Origin: Pseudomonas fluorescens
GTDB lineage: Bacteria > Pseudomonadota > Gammaproteobacteria > Pseudomonadales > Pseudomonadaceae
Reading direction: 5' to 3'
Assembly: GCF_002837185.1 (NCBI RefSeq)
Contig: NZ_KZ477993.1
Span: 1-64,000, forward strand
DNA: 64,000 nucleotides
Shown here piece after piece: positions 32,305 to 42,652 of the stretch (position 1 is the first letter of the stretch; every line of letters starts with the position of its first letter). Below the pieces are notes generated by a model, which was given only the letters and a program-made list of their open reading frames with translations, was not told the origin of the DNA and made no database searches. Both the position numbers and the translations under genes were made by a program.

Positions 32305-33306
32305 CTAACCCGCAATCACGCGGTTCTTGCCCTGGCGCTTGGCCTCATACATCGCCGCATCGGCGCGACCGAACAGTCTGTCGAGCGTTGAGTCATCTTC
32401 GCGCAGGCTGGTCAAACCCTGGCTGACCGTCACGGTAAACCCGTGGCCTTCGACGCTGAAACTCAGCGCCTGGATTTCCCTGCCCAGCCGCTCGGCCACC
32501 TGCAGGGCCATCTCCGGGGCGCAGCCGGGCAGTACGGCGGCAAACTCTTCTCCACCGATACGCCCGAACAGGTCGCCACGGCGCAACACCCCACGCCCGC
32601 TTTCGGCGATACGTCGCAGTACCTGGTCGCCTTCCAGATGGCCGTAGGTGTCGTTGATGTCTTTGAAGTCATCGATGTCCAGCAACAGGAACGCCAGCGG
32701 CGTGCCCTGCGCACAGGCGCTCTCAAAGGCCTGATTGGCGAGCTCGAAGAAGTGCCGGCGGTTGCTGCTCTGGGTCAGCACATCGGTGGTGGCCAGGCGA
32801 TGCAGTTCCAGCTCCAGGTGCTTTTTTTCGGTAATGTCCTCGGCCATGCCCACGACGATCATCGGCTTGCCCGGCTCGGCCTGCTGGTTGATATAGCATT
32901 TGTCGCTGAGCCAGCGAATCTGCCCGTCGAGGGTGACGATGCGGTATTCGCGGTCTTCCACGGCGCCCTGGTCCAATACACGGGCCAGGCTGTGTTCGGC
33001 ATAGTCGAGGTCTTCGGGGTGGATGCTGTTGCGCCACTCCCGATGGTCGGCCAGCAGCAAACCGGCGCTGCGGCCGAATATGCGTTCGTAGGCGGGGCTG
33101 ACGTACAGCACGCGACGGGTTTCCCAATCAATGGCCCACAGCACGGCATTCACGCTCACCAGCAGCGAGCTGAGCAGCTGCTCACGCTCACTCAGGCGCT
33201 CGACCTCACCCTGGGCATGCATCAGCGCCAACAGCGTCGACGCCGCCGCCGGGCGCGGTGGCTGGGCAGAGGACACATCAGGCGTGCAGGGCTTTTCGTG
33301 AACCAT
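32305..33306 (-). CDS. PAS-GGDEF diguanylate cyclase
   Basis: 333 residues. A PAS domain (about 45-165, with RRVLYVSPAYERIFG and the PAC segment IVVGMAEDITEKK) is followed by a GGDEF domain with GRIGGEEF at about residue 263. The active-site GGEEF is a functional variant, so cyclic di-GMP synthesis is expected. No membrane segment is seen, so it is cytoplasmic. It probably switches motility and biofilm in response to a PAS-bound signal. Confidence 0.88.
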   Translation of the reverse strand: MVHEKPCTPDVSSAQPPRPAAASTLLALMHAQGEVERLSEREQLLSSLLVSVNAVLWAIDWETRRVLYVSPAYERIFGRSAGLLLADHREWRNSIHPEDLDYAEHSLARVLDQGAVEDREYRIVTLDGQIRWLSDKCYINQQAEPGKPMIVVGMAEDITEKKHLELELHRLATTDVLTQSSNRRHFFELANQAFESACAQGTPLAFLLLDIDDFKDINDTYGHLEGDQVLRRIAESGRGVLRRGDLFGRIGGEEFAAVLPGCAPEMALQVAERLGREIQALSFSVEGHGFTVTVSQGLTSLREDDSTLDRLFGRADAAMYEAKRQGKNRVIAG

Positions 33307-33464
33307 CGGAACAACTCTCTCTGGGCGCGCCGCAGGATGGAACAGCGGTCACTACAAGGGGTCACCATGATGGCGAAGTGTTCTTTGAGAGAGGGGAATT
33401 GCAGTGAAGTTCCGTGATCGGGCTGGATTGGCGGTGCCCGTAAAATGGCGTCAGAAAGCCAGTG

Positions 33465-33488
33465 TGCGGGAGGGCGAGCCCTCCCGCA
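33465..33488. terminator. Hairpin after the desaturase
   Basis: A perfect 11-bp inverted repeat (tgcgggagggc arms, ga turn), 6 bases beyond the desA stop. There is no T-run. Confidence 0.5.
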
Positions 33489-33494
33489 GTCATG

Positions 33495-34679
33495 TCAGAC
33501 CCCTGCGGGGCGCAGTGAATAGGTCTTCAATTGATGGGCAAAATCGCGCAGGGATTGGATACCGCTGGCTTCGGCTTCGTGTACCCATTCCTTGATCGCC
33601 GCCAGCATGTCGTGGCCATTGGTGCTGGTCTTGAGCCAGATCTGCTGCAGCGCCAGACGCTTCTCGTAAATCACGCTCAGCGCTTGGCTGTGCTCCAGCA
33701 TGCTTTGAATGCGCACGTGGTGGCGATCGCTCAGCAGGCTGGTTTCCCGCGACAGCAGACGCTTGGCGCGGTGGAACTGGTGGCGGACCGAGTGATCGAC
33801 TTTCTCCAGCTCCTGCTTGACCAGCGGGCCGATCACCAATTTGCGGTATTGGGCCATGATCTGGAAGCGGTTGTTGAGGATCGCCATGGCGGTGTCCATG
33901 TCCAGGTGACCCTTGCCTTCGACGCGGTGGGCGATCGGCGCGACGCGCTGCACCTTGGCCAGGCGCAGGAAGCTGAACACCTTGATCCAGGCCCAGCCCA
34001 GGTCGAACTCCCATTTCTTGACCGACAACTTGGCCGAGTTGGGGTAGGTGTGGTGGTTGTTGTGCAGCTCTTCGCCCCCCACGATGATGCCCCACGGCAC
34101 CAGGTTGGTCGCCGCATCGCGGCATTCGAAGTTGCGATAGCCCACGGCATGGCCCAGGCCGTTGATCACACCGGCGGCCCAGAATGGAATCCACATCATC
34201 TGGATCGCCCAGATGGTGATGCCGATGGTGCCGAACAGCAGCAGGTCGATCACGCCCATGAGCGCCACGCCCAGCAGCGGGAAGCGCGTGTAGAGGTTGC
34301 GTTCGATCCAGTCGTCCGGGCAGTTCTTGCCGTAGATGCGCAGGGTCTCGGGGTTTTCCGCCTCGGCGCGGTACAGCTCGGCGCCTTTGCGCAGCACGGT
34401 GGACAGGCCCTTGATCACCGGGCTGTGCGGGTCATCGACGGTTTCGCATTTGGCGTGGTGCTTGCGGTGGATAGCGGTCCACTCGCGGGTGTTCTGCGCC
34501 GTGGTCAGCCACAGCCAGAAGCGGAAGAAGTGTTTCAGGCCGGCATTGAGCTCGAGCGAGCGATGGGCTGAATAACGGTGCAGATAGACCGTGACCCCAA
34601 TAATGGTCACGTGGGTCATCAACAGCGTGACTGCCACCAGTTGCCAGGCTGACAGGTCAAGAAAACCGTTGTACCACAT
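33495..34679 (-). CDS. desA: Membrane fatty-acid desaturase (delta-9, DesA type)
   Basis: 394 residues from ATG 34679 (MWYNGFLDLS); the open frame begins slightly earlier without a ribosome site. The three histidine boxes HRYSAH, HRKHH and HNNHH bind the di-iron centre. About four membrane segments are visible. It inserts a double bond into acyl chains of membrane lipids, as DesA does in P. aeruginosa for oxygen-dependent fluidity control. The C-terminal 130 residues form a helical cytoplasmic extension. The symbol rests on family recognition. Confidence 0.85.
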   Translation of the reverse strand: MWYNGFLDLSAWQLVAVTLLMTHVTIIGVTVYLHRYSAHRSLELNAGLKHFFRFWLWLTTAQNTREWTAIHRKHHAKCETVDDPHSPVIKGLSTVLRKGAELYRAEAENPETLRIYGKNCPDDWIERNLYTRFPLLGVALMGVIDLLLFGTIGITIWAIQMMWIPFWAAGVINGLGHAVGYRNFECRDAATNLVPWGIIVGGEELHNNHHTYPNSAKLSVKKWEFDLGWAWIKVFSFLRLAKVQRVAPIAHRVEGKGHLDMDTAMAILNNRFQIMAQYRKLVIGPLVKQELEKVDHSVRHQFHRAKRLLSRETSLLSDRHHVRIQSMLEHSQALSVIYEKRLALQQIWLKTSTNGHDMLAAIKEWVHEAEASGIQSLRDFAHQLKTYSLRPAGV

Positions 34680-34845
34680 AGGCTGTATGGCCCTCAGATA
34701 AAGTAAAGAACAGCTCATGCATTATCACTAAGCCTACAGAGAAAACCAGCCACCCTTTCAGATAGGAGTGACTGGATGTTTCTTATTCTATAATCCTCAG
34801 CCTTCGTAGGGCGATTCTGTTTTTTTGGTAAGGATTACTGACCAT

Positions 34846-36759
34846 ATGCTGTTTTCATACCGAGGAGCCCTACGTACGGGGCTGGTATACCTGCTGATTT
34901 CCATTGTATGGCTCAGGCTCAGCCACCACTTATTGATCAACTTTATCGATGAACCCCAGGCGTTGGCGCATTGGCTGCAACTGCGCGGCTATGTCTGGGT
35001 GGGCCTGAGCGCGCTGGCTATCTACGTGATGGGCGTGCGTTTCGCCCGGGCCCACCAGCTGCAACAGCCCATGAAAGAAAACCGTGAGCGCCTGCAACAA
35101 GCCGCTGCGGTCTTTGATTGCACCCGCGAAGGGGTGCTGGTCACCGATGCCCGGGGCCTGATCGTGCACGTCAATCGGGCATTCATGGAGATCACCGGCT
35201 ATCGGCGCGAAGACGTCATGGGCAAGCCACCCAGCCTGTTCAAGTCCGGGCGCCATTCGTCGCGTTTTTATCAGCAGATGTTCCAGACCCTCGAACGCAG
35301 CGGTGAGTGGAGCGGCGAAATCTGGAACCGACGCCAGAGCGGAGAAGTTTACCCACAGTGGCAGACCATCCGCGTCATCCGCGATGAGCAAGGCCACATC
35401 AGCCACTATGTTGCGGTGTTTTCGGACATCAGCGCCATCAAGGACTCCGAACACGAACTGGCGCACCTGGCTCATCACGACCCGCTGACCGACCTGCCCA
35501 ACCGCCTGCTGTTCACCGACCGCGCCGAGCAGGCGCTGGCCTCGGCACAAGTGCACAAACGTGGCTGTGCATTGCTGCTGCTGGACCTGGATCACTTCAA
35601 GATCATCAATGACAGCCTGGGCCACAATGTGGGCGATCAACTGCTCAAGCTGGTGGCCGTGCGTCTGACGGGGCTGTTCGGGCCTGGGGTGACCCTGGCG
35701 CGCCTGGGCGGCGACGAATTCGCCGTGCTGGCGGAGAGTTGCCCCCAGGTGATGCAGGCTGCGGCCCTGGCGCAGCGCATGCTCGATGCCATGAAGGAGC
35801 CGTTTGTGTTTGACGGCAACCAGCTGTTTATCAGCGCCAGCATCGGCATCAGCCTGTTCCCCAGCGATGCGCTGAGCGCCGAGCAGTTGTTGCGCAACGC
35901 CGACTCGGCCCTGTTCAAGGCCAAGCACGCGGGCCGTGAGGGCTACGCCTTGTACACCGAGGAACTGACGGCTCACGCGCAGAACCGTGTGGAAATCGCC
36001 AGCGAACTGCGTCGCGCCCTCGACCAGCAGGAGCTGCGCGTCTACTACCAGCCGGTGCACGGCCTGCAGGACAGCCGCCTGATTGGCGTCGAAGCGCTGG
36101 TGCGCTGGCAGCACCCGGAACGCGGCCTGGTGCCGCCGGGCGAATTTATCCCCATCGCCGAGCGCACCGGGTTGATCGCCGACATCGACGCCTGGGTGAT
36201 GAACCAGGCCTGCCGCCAGATGTGCCAATGGCTGGCGGACGGCGCGCCGTTGGGGTTTATCGCGGTCAACGTGTCCAGCCGGCTGTTTGCCCGGCGCGAA
36301 CTCTACGACCACGTGGGCCAGGTGCTTCACGATACAGGGCTGGATCCAGCCTTCCTTGAGCTGGAAGTCACCGAAAGCGCGGTGATGGACGACCCGGAAG
36401 TCGCCCTTGAACAACTGCACCGCCTGCGCGAGCTGGGTTTGCGCCTGGCCATCGACGACTTCGGCACTGGCTATTCCTCGCTGTTGCGCCTCAAGCGCCT
36501 GCCGGTGCAGAAACTCAAGATCGACCAGGGCTTTGTCGCCGGCTTGCCGTGGGATGAAGACGACGCCGCCATCGTGCGCGTGGTCATCGCCCTGGCCAAA
36601 AGCATGGGCATGCAGGTGCATGCCGAAGGGATCGAGCAGGTGGAGCAGGCCCGCTTCTTGCTGGACCAGGAATGCGACATGGGGCAGGGGTACTGGTTTG
36701 GAAAGCCGGTGCCGGCTGACGAGATCAATTGGGCACAAGCACCCGCCATCCGAGCTTGA
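34846..36759 (+). CDS. Membrane PAS-GGDEF-EAL protein
   Basis: 637 residues from ATG 34846 (aagga about 11 bases upstream). Two membrane segments at the N-terminus (about 10-27 and 47-65) flank a short periplasmic loop. A PAS domain (about 85-200), GGDEF with RLGGDEF and EAL with GVEALVRW and DDFGTGYSS follow. Both catalytic signatures look intact, so the protein could make and break cyclic di-GMP; in most such proteins one activity dominates. It is divergent from desA. Confidence 0.9.
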   Translation: MLFSYRGALRTGLVYLLISIVWLRLSHHLLINFIDEPQALAHWLQLRGYVWVGLSALAIYVMGVRFARAHQLQQPMKENRERLQQAAAVFDCTREGVLVTDARGLIVHVNRAFMEITGYRREDVMGKPPSLFKSGRHSSRFYQQMFQTLERSGEWSGEIWNRRQSGEVYPQWQTIRVIRDEQGHISHYVAVFSDISAIKDSEHELAHLAHHDPLTDLPNRLLFTDRAEQALASAQVHKRGCALLLLDLDHFKIINDSLGHNVGDQLLKLVAVRLTGLFGPGVTLARLGGDEFAVLAESCPQVMQAAALAQRMLDAMKEPFVFDGNQLFISASIGISLFPSDALSAEQLLRNADSALFKAKHAGREGYALYTEELTAHAQNRVEIASELRRALDQQELRVYYQPVHGLQDSRLIGVEALVRWQHPERGLVPPGEFIPIAERTGLIADIDAWVMNQACRQMCQWLADGAPLGFIAVNVSSRLFARRELYDHVGQVLHDTGLDPAFLELEVTESAVMDDPEVALEQLHRLRELGLRLAIDDFGTGYSSLLRLKRLPVQKLKIDQGFVAGLPWDEDDAAIVRVVIALAKSMGMQVHAEGIEQVEQARFLLDQECDMGQGYWFGKPVPADEINWAQAPAIRA

Positions 36760-36773
36760 AATGCGGTCCAGGG

Positions 36774-36860
36774 GTGGGAGGGGGCTTGTCCCCGATGGCA
36801 GTGGGTCAGCCAAGAGTCACTAACCTGACACACCGCTATCGGGGGCAAGCCCCCTCCCAC
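36774..36860. repeat. Paired GGGGGC-type hairpin repeats (BIME-like)
   Basis: Two inverted copies (gtgggagggggcttg and its complement) separated by about 40 bases, between the EAL gene and oscA. The rest of 36760-37059 holds the oscA dyad and no gene. Confidence 0.7.
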
Positions 36861-36954
36861 ATTGGAACTGCACAAGGCTTTATTTCAGTGCTGTGGTTCA
36901 AAATCCACGTGCAACCCCACGCCCCGCCAGAAAATTCTTTCTGGTTATATAAAC

Positions 36955-36979
36955 ATTCTTAAATAGTATTTTTAAGAAT
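36955..36979 (+). promoter_or_regulatory. Dyad upstream of oscA
   Basis: A perfect 9-bp inverted repeat (attcttaaa/tttaagaat, 7-base spacer) in an AT-rich stretch 80 bases before the oscA start. It is a candidate site for the sulfur-starvation regulator (CysB or similar). Confidence 0.45.
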
Positions 36980-37059
36980 ATCCCCGCTTATCTACTATCG
37001 CTCTCACGCCGCAAGCAGTGCCGCCACTGCCAGGCACTATTCATTTCAGGAGCGAGACC

Positions 37060-37242
37060 ATGAGCGCATCTCTACGTAGCGTCGACGGCCAGGACGAAGC
37101 AGCCATTTTGCGTGAGATCCAGAGCGCCCTGCGCGATCTGCGGTTTGGCGCGGTGGAAATCACCGTACACAACGCTCAAGTGGTGCAGATCGAACGCAAG
37201 GAAAAATTCCGCCTGCAGAACCCGGGTAACAAACCCGCCTAA
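37060..37242 (+). CDS. oscA: OscA, small sulfur-starvation protein (DUF2292/YezD)
   Basis: 60 residues from ATG 37060 (cagga upstream). It is a DUF2292 protein with the core LRDLRFGAVEITVHNAQVVQI. In Pseudomonas, oscA is upregulated in sulfur limitation, is needed for use of organosulfur compounds and sits before sbp-cysTWA, exactly as here. The biochemical role is unknown. Confidence 0.85.
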   Translation: MSASLRSVDGQDEAAILREIQSALRDLRFGAVEITVHNAQVVQIERKEKFRLQNPGNKPA

Positions 37243-37255
37243 GAATAAGCCACGA

Positions 37256-37353
37256 GTAGGAGCGAGCTTGCTCGCGAAAAACGCCAACGATAACGCAGCG
37301 CATCAGGTTTAACGCGGTGCTCCTGGTTTTTTCGCGAGCAAGCTCGCTCCTGC
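37256..37353. repeat. GAGCGAGCTTGCTCGCG-type paired repeat, upstream of sbp
   Basis: Inverted arms around gtaggagcgagcttgctcgc with a roughly 60-base spacer. A second copy lies at 38411-38510, so the pair brackets sbp. It differs from the GGGGGC family. Confidence 0.75.
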
Positions 37354-37388
37354 AGGGTTGCGCCAACATAAGAATTTCAGGAGCTTCT

Positions 37389-38399
37389 ATGTCGTCGATT
37401 CGCCGTTATGCCCTGGCCGCGCTGGCCAGTGCCGTGTTTGCCGGTTCCGCCGTTGCCAAGGACTACGAGTTGCTCAACGTCTCCTACGACCCGACCCGTG
37501 AGCTGTACCAGGACTACAACGCTGAGTTCACCACCTTCTGGAAGCAGTCCCACCCGGGCGACAACGTCAAGATCCAGCAATCCCACGGTGGTTCGGGCAA
37601 GCAAGGCCGTGCGGTGATCGACGGCCTGCGCGCCGACGTAGTGACCCTGGCCCTGGCCGGTGACATCGACGAAATCGCCAAGCTGGGCAAGACCCTGCCG
37701 GAAAACTGGCAAACCCGCCTGCCGGACGCCAGCACCCCGTACACCTCGACCATCGTGTTCCTGGTGCGCAAGGGCAACCCCAAAGGCATCAAGGACTGGG
37801 GCGACCTGATCAAGAAAGACGTGTCGGTGATCACGCCTAACCCGAAAACCTCCGGCGGTGCGCGCTGGAACTTCCTCGCCGCCTGGGCCTACGGCCTCAA
37901 GGCTGGCGGCAGCGAAGCCAAGGCTCAGGAATACGTTCAAGCGTTGTTCAAGCACGTGCCGATCCTCGACACCGGCGCACGCGGTTCCACCATCACCTTC
38001 GTCAACAACGGTCAGGGCGACGTGCTGCTGGCCTGGGAAAACGAAGCGTTCCTGGCGCTCAAGGAAGACGGTGGCGCCGACAAGTTCGACATCGTCGTGC
38101 CGTCCCTGTCGATCCTCGCGGAGCCGCCGGTGGCCGTGGTCGACAAGAACGCCGAGAAAAAGGGCAATACCGAGATCGCTACCGAATACCTCAAGCACCT
38201 GTACAGCCCGGCTGGCCAGGAGATTGCGGCGAAAAACTTCTACCGCCCACGCGATGAGAAAGTCGCCGCCAAATACGCCCAACAGTTCCCTGAACTGGAC
38301 TTGGTCACCATCGACAAAGACTTCGGCGGCTGGAAAACTGCCCAACCGAAATTCTTTAACGACGGTGGCGTGTTCGACCAGATCTACACGGCGCAGTAA
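37389..38399 (+). CDS. sbp: Periplasmic sulfate-binding protein
   Basis: 336 residues from ATG 37389 with a Sec signal peptide ending about AVAKD (residue 24). It has the SBP family pattern ([35 protein letters not shown]). It binds sulfate or thiosulfate and delivers it to CysTWA. Hairpin repeats on both sides could stabilise its own mRNA segment and give more binding protein than permease. Confidence 0.93.
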   Translation: MSSIRRYALAALASAVFAGSAVAKDYELLNVSYDPTRELYQDYNAEFTTFWKQSHPGDNVKIQQSHGGSGKQGRAVIDGLRADVVTLALAGDIDEIAKLGKTLPENWQTRLPDASTPYTSTIVFLVRKGNPKGIKDWGDLIKKDVSVITPNPKTSGGARWNFLAAWAYGLKAGGSEAKAQEYVQALFKHVPILDTGARGSTITFVNNGQGDVLLAWENEAFLALKEDGGADKFDIVVPSLSILAEPPVAVVDKNAEKKGNTEIATEYLKHLYSPAGQEIAAKNFYRPRDEKVAAKYAQQFPELDLVTIDKDFGGWKTAQPKFFNDGGVFDQIYTAQ

Positions 38400-38410
38400 G
38401 CCAAAGTACC

Positions 38411-38510
38411 TGTAGGAGCGAGCTTGCTCGCGAAGGTCGTCAACGATAACGCGTACATTCTGAATGAGCGCGGTGCCCTTGATTCTTTCGCGAGCAAGCT
38501 CGCTCCTACA
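38411..38510. repeat. GAGCGAGCTTGCTCGCG-type paired repeat, downstream of sbp
   Basis: Same family and layout as 37256-37353, including a related spacer (caacgataacgc). It lies between sbp and cysT. Confidence 0.75.
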
Positions 38511-38540
38511 GTGGTTTCTACCCTTTAACCAAGGACTCTT

Positions 38541-39359
38541 ATGTCGCGTCGTATTTCCCCCGTCATACCCGGCTTCGGGCTGACGCTGGGCTACACCGTG
38601 GTGTACCTCAGCCTGATCGTACTCATCCCCCTGGCGGCGATGTTTGTACACGCCGCTCAACTCACCTGGGATCAGTTCTGGAACATCATCTCCGCACCGC
38701 GCGTGCTGGCGGCGTTGAAACTGAGCTTCAGCACCGCGTTGTACGCCGCGCTGATCAACGGCGTGATCGGCACGCTGCTGGCCTGGGTGTTGGTGCGCTA
38801 CACCTTCCCCGGACGCAAGATCATCGATGCGATGATCGACTTGCCGTTCGCCTTGCCCACCGCTGTGGCCGGTATCGCGCTGACCGCGCTGTATGCGCCC
38901 AACGGTCTGGTGGGCCAGTTCGCCGCCGACCTGGGCTTCAAGATCGCCTACACCCCGCTGGGCATTACCCTGGCGCTGACCTTCGTGACCTTGCCCTTCG
39001 TGGTGCGCACGGTGCAGCCGGTACTGGCCGATATCCCCCGGGAAGTCGAAGAAGCCGCCGCCTGCCTGGGCGCCAAGCCTTTGCAAGTGTTCCGCCACAT
39101 CCTCGTGCCGGCCCTGTTGCCGGCCTGGCTGACCGGTTTCGCGCTGGCCTTCGCCCGTGGCGTCGGTGAGTACGGCTCGGTGATTTTCATCGCCGGCAAC
39201 ATGCCGATGAAAACCGAAATCCTGCCGTTGCTGATCATGGTCAAGCTCGACCAGTACGACTACCGCGGCGCCACCTCTATCGGTGTGCTGATGCTGGTGG
39301 TTTCCTTTGTCCTGCTGCTGCTGATCAACTTGTTACAGCGGCGCATCGAACGTCCATAA
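38541..39359 (+). CDS. cysT: Sulfate ABC transporter permease CysT
   Basis: 272 residues, six membrane segments and the ABC permease EAA loop ([18 protein letters not shown]). It pairs with CysW to form the membrane channel. cysW starts 14 bases after its stop. The order sbp-cysT-cysW-cysA is standard for Pseudomonas. Confidence 0.93.
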   Translation: MSRRISPVIPGFGLTLGYTVVYLSLIVLIPLAAMFVHAAQLTWDQFWNIISAPRVLAALKLSFSTALYAALINGVIGTLLAWVLVRYTFPGRKIIDAMIDLPFALPTAVAGIALTALYAPNGLVGQFAADLGFKIAYTPLGITLALTFVTLPFVVRTVQPVLADIPREVEEAAACLGAKPLQVFRHILVPALLPAWLTGFALAFARGVGEYGSVIFIAGNMPMKTEILPLLIMVKLDQYDYRGATSIGVLMLVVSFVLLLLINLLQRRIERP

Positions 39360-39372
39360 GGAGGCGCGGAAC

Positions 39373-40245
39373 ATGTCCCAATCGTCTATCTCCGCCGCGT
39401 CCTCGGCCAACGCCGCCCGGCGTGGCAGCGCCACCTCGCGACGTATCCTGATCGGCCTCGGCTGGCTGGTGTTCGCCCTGTTCCTGCTGCTGCCGTTGTT
39501 GATCGTGGTGTCCCAGGGCCTGAAGAATGGCCTCGGCGCGTTCTTCACCGCGATCCTTGAACCGGACGCGCTGTCGGCGCTGAAACTCACGGTAATCGCC
39601 GTGGTGATCTCGGTGCCGCTCAACCTGGTGTTTGGCGTCAGCGCCGCGTGGTGCGTGAGCAAATATTCATTCCGTGGCAAAAGCATCCTGGTAACGCTGA
39701 TCGACCTGCCGTTCTCGGTGTCCCCGGTGATCGCAGGCCTGGTCTACGTGCTGATGTTCGGCGCCCAGGGCTTTTTCGGCCCCTGGCTGCAGGAACATGA
39801 CATCCAGATCGTGTTCGCCTTGCCCGGTATCGTGCTGGCGACCATCTTCGTCACCGTGCCGTTCGTGGCCCGTGAGCTGATCCCGCTGATGCAGGAGCAG
39901 GGCACCCAGGAAGAAGAAGCCGCGCGCCTGCTCGGGGCCAACGGCTGGCAGATGTTCTGGCATGTCACCGTACCGAACATCAAGTGGGGCCTGATCTACG
40001 GCGTGGTGCTCTGTACGGCGCGGGCCATGGGGGAGTTCGGCGCAGTGTCGGTGGTGTCCGGCCATATTCGCGGCGTGACCAACACGCTGCCGCTGCACGT
40101 CGAGATTCTCTACAACGAATACAACCACGTCGCCGCCTTTGCGGTGGCCAGCCTGTTGCTGATCCTGGCGCTCTTCATCCTGCTGCTCAAGCAGTGGAGC
40201 GAGAACCGAATCAACCGCCTGCGCAACAGCGCCGGTGAGGAATAA
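39373..40245 (+). CDS. cysW: Sulfate ABC transporter permease CysW
   Basis: 290 residues, six membrane segments after a cytoplasmic N-terminus, with EAA loop [15 protein letters not shown]. It partners CysT. The gap to cysA is only 3 bases, so translation is probably coupled. Confidence 0.93.
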   Translation: MSQSSISAASSANAARRGSATSRRILIGLGWLVFALFLLLPLLIVVSQGLKNGLGAFFTAILEPDALSALKLTVIAVVISVPLNLVFGVSAAWCVSKYSFRGKSILVTLIDLPFSVSPVIAGLVYVLMFGAQGFFGPWLQEHDIQIVFALPGIVLATIFVTVPFVARELIPLMQEQGTQEEEAARLLGANGWQMFWHVTVPNIKWGLIYGVVLCTARAMGEFGAVSVVSGHIRGVTNTLPLHVEILYNEYNHVAAFAVASLLLILALFILLLKQWSENRINRLRNSAGEE

Positions 40246-40248
40246 GTC

Positions 40249-41229
40249 ATGTCGATCGAAGTCCGTAATGTCAGCAAGAACTTCAACGCCTTCAAGGCCC
40301 TGGACAGCATCAACCTGGATATCCAGAGTGGCGAGCTGGTGGCGTTGCTGGGTCCCTCCGGCTGCGGCAAGACCACCTTGCTGCGCATCATTGCAGGCCT
40401 GGAAACCCCGGACGCCGGCAGCATCGTGTTCCACGGCGAGGACGTCTCCGGTCACGATGTGCGTGATCGCAATGTGGGCTTTGTGTTCCAGCACTACGCG
40501 CTGTTCCGCCATATGACCGTGTTCGACAACGTTGCTTTCGGCCTGCGCATGAAGCCGAAAAACCAGCGCCCGACTGAAAGCCAGATCGCGAGCAAGGTTC
40601 ACGAACTGCTGAACATGGTGCAGCTCGACTGGCTCTCCGATCGCTACCCGGAACAACTCTCCGGCGGCCAGCGCCAGCGTATCGCCCTGGCACGGGCCCT
40701 GGCGGTGGAGCCTAAGGTGCTGCTGCTGGACGAACCCTTCGGCGCCCTCGATGCCAAGGTGCGCAAAGAACTGCGGCGCTGGCTGGCGCGCTTGCACGAG
40801 GATATCAACCTGACCTCGGTGTTCGTGACCCATGACCAGGAGGAGGCCATGGAAGTCGCCGACCGTATCGTGGTGATGAACAAGGGCGTGATCGAGCAGA
40901 TCGGTTCACCGGGCGACGTCTACGAAAACCCGGCCAGCGATTTTGTGTACCACTTTCTGGGTGACTCCAACCGCTTGCACCTGGGCGAGGACAAACACCT
41001 GCTGTTCCGCCCGCACGAGGTGTCGCTGTCGCGGCATGAGCTGGAGGATCACCACGCGGCTGAGGTGCGGGACATCCGGCCGCTGGGTGCGACTACTCGC
41101 GTGACCCTGAAGGTCGAAGGCCAGCCCGAGCTGATCGAAGCCGAAGTGGTGAAGGACCACGACAGCCTGACCGGCCTGGCCCGTGGCGAGACCCTGTTCT
41201 TCAAACCCAAGGTCTGGCAAAAAGCCTGA
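40249..41229 (+). CDS. cysA: Sulfate ABC transporter ATPase CysA
   Basis: 326 residues. Walker [10 protein letters not shown], signature LSGGQRQR, Walker [12 protein letters not shown] and switch His in [11 protein letters not shown]-terminal TOBE-like domain follows residue 240. It powers sulfate and thiosulfate uptake with CysTW and Sbp. Confidence 0.95.
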   Translation: MSIEVRNVSKNFNAFKALDSINLDIQSGELVALLGPSGCGKTTLLRIIAGLETPDAGSIVFHGEDVSGHDVRDRNVGFVFQHYALFRHMTVFDNVAFGLRMKPKNQRPTESQIASKVHELLNMVQLDWLSDRYPEQLSGGQRQRIALARALAVEPKVLLLDEPFGALDAKVRKELRRWLARLHEDINLTSVFVTHDQEEAMEVADRIVVMNKGVIEQIGSPGDVYENPASDFVYHFLGDSNRLHLGEDKHLLFRPHEVSLSRHELEDHHAAEVRDIRPLGATTRVTLKVEGQPELIEAEVVKDHDSLTGLARGETLFFKPKVWQKA

Positions 41230-41262
41230 GCACGCCCCAGAACCCCATGTGAAAACGGGACC

Positions 41263-41355
41263 AATGTGGGAGGGGGCTTGCCCCCGATAGCGGTGTGTCA
41301 GTCACACATATTCTGACTGATCCACCGCCATCGGGAGCAAGCCCCCTCCCACATT
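41263..41355. repeat. Paired GGGGGC-type repeats after cysA
   Basis: Two inverted copies (tgtgggagggggcttgcc and complement) with a roughly 45-base spacer, between the convergent cysA and DUF962 genes. It may serve as a bidirectional transcript end. Confidence 0.7.
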
Positions 41356-41882
41356 CAGATTCCACTGGGCTTGAGATCGCGGCGCGCCACCGGGCCTGAG
41401 CGGTGCTCAATCTGCTGCTTCAGCGCCTGCCGCAACCCCAGCAGAAACGCCAACTCCGCCACCACAAACAACGGCCCCACAATCAGCCCCGACACATCAT
41501 CCACAAACGCCGGCTTTCGGCCTTCGTAGTAATGCCCGACAAACTGAATCACCCAGCCCACCACAAACATCCCGATACCGCTGCTCAACCACACCATCGT
41601 GCTCTGCGCCGCCAGCACGTGCCCGGCCCATACCGACAAGCCCATCAACAGCGTCATCAACAATCCCAGGGCCAGTTCCAGGCGCAGGTAAAACCACGCC
41701 GAAAACAGCGCCAGCACTACCGCCGGAGAAACCCACAGCGCGCCCACCGCCCATTCGGGACGTGACAGCAGCACGGCGACCGCCACCACGATCAAGGGAA
41801 TGCCGATGAAGTGGCTGGCGATATTGCGTGGGTCGCGGTGGTAGGCGGCGTATTGACTGAGGTGGTCGACGAGGCTTTTCAT
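41355..41882 (-). CDS. DUF962 (Mpo1-like) membrane protein
   Basis: 175 residues from ATG 41882 (ggagga, 7 bases upstream). Four membrane segments and the family pattern HRDPRNIASHFIGIP near the N-terminus. The conserved His residues (HRDPRN, SHFIG, GHYYEGRKPA) match Mpo1/YGL010w, an iron-dependent dioxygenase of fatty-acid alpha-oxidation in yeast. Bacterial roles are not well defined. Confidence 0.85.
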   Translation of the reverse strand: MKSLVDHLSQYAAYHRDPRNIASHFIGIPLIVVAVAVLLSRPEWAVGALWVSPAVVLALFSAWFYLRLELALGLLMTLLMGLSVWAGHVLAAQSTMVWLSSGIGMFVVGWVIQFVGHYYEGRKPAFVDDVSGLIVGPLFVVAELAFLLGLRQALKQQIEHRSGPVARRDLKPSGI

Positions 41883-41965
41883 TGTTGTTCCTCCTGTAGG
41901 ATGTTTGATCATGCCCTGTCAGTAGGCGCCTAACTGTCAACTGGGCGACAATCTTCGGAGTTCCC

Positions 41966-42652
41966 ATGGACACAGGCAAATGGCACGCGCATCTGCTCAG
42001 CGGCCACTGGTTTGGCCATCTGCCAGCAGACCTGCAGCATAGCCTGCTGGCGGCGGCGCGGGTGCGCACGCTGACGGCGGGGCAGTTTCTGTTCAAGCGC
42101 GGCGATCCGCCATGTGGCCTGTATGCGGTGCTGGAAGGGGCGGTGCGCATCAGCGCGGTGAATGCCCAGGGCAAGGAAGCGGTGCTGAGCCTGGTGGAGA
42201 CGCCTTACTGGTTCGGCGAGATCTGCCTGTTCGACAACCTGCCGCGCACCCACGATGCGCTCGCCACGGGCCCTTGCACGCTGGCGCAGGTGCCGCAGGC
42301 GGCGATGCTCGGCATGCTCGAGCGGCATCCGGCGTATTGGCGCGATGTGGCCCTGTTGATGAGCCACAAGCTGCGCCTGTCGTTGATCAATATCGAACAG
42401 ATGAGCCTGATGCCCGCGTCGGCGCGGCTGGCCCATCGGCTGCTGATGATTGCGCAAGGCTACGGTGAGCGAACGCAAGCACGCCGGGTGTTGCAACTGC
42501 CGCAGGAGGACCTGGCGGCGATGCTCGGCCTGTCGCGTCAGACCACCAACAGCCTGCTCAGGGCGCTGGAGCAACAGGGCGTCCTCGGCCTGAGCTACGG
42601 GGCCATCGAGATTCTCGACCTCAATGGCCTGCGGCTGGCTGCCGGCCTATGA
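41966..42652 (+). CDS. Crp/Fnr-family transcription regulator
   Basis: 228 residues. A cyclic-nucleotide-binding-like beta roll (about 20-135; FKRGDPPCGLYAVLEGAVRIS, WFGEICLFDN) and a C-terminal winged helix (QEDLAAMLGLSRQTTNSLL). There are no Fnr-type cysteines, and the phosphate-binding segment is atypical for cAMP. It may control the divergent DUF962 gene or the next genes; no target site is visible. Confidence 0.85.
   Translation: MDTGKWHAHLLSGHWFGHLPADLQHSLLAAARVRTLTAGQFLFKRGDPPCGLYAVLEGAVRISAVNAQGKEAVLSLVETPYWFGEICLFDNLPRTHDALATGPCTLAQVPQAAMLGMLERHPAYWRDVALLMSHKLRLSLINIEQMSLMPASARLAHRLLMIAQGYGERTQARRVLQLPQEDLAAMLGLSRQTTNSLLRALEQQGVLGLSYGAIEILDLNGLRLAAGL

Noticed and set aside
32125..32391. 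An 88-codon plus-strand frame beyond the cyclase gene
   Set aside because: It overlaps the end of the GGDEF gene on the other strand and has no recognisable product.
33495..34194. Minus-strand 234-codon frame inside desA
   Set aside because: Out-of-frame shadow of the desaturase; Arg/Pro/Gly-rich product without motifs.
34930..36813. A 627-codon minus-strand open frame over the PAS-GGDEF-EAL gene
   Set aside because: Same reason: shadow of strong codon bias; the plus-strand product has intact catalytic motifs.
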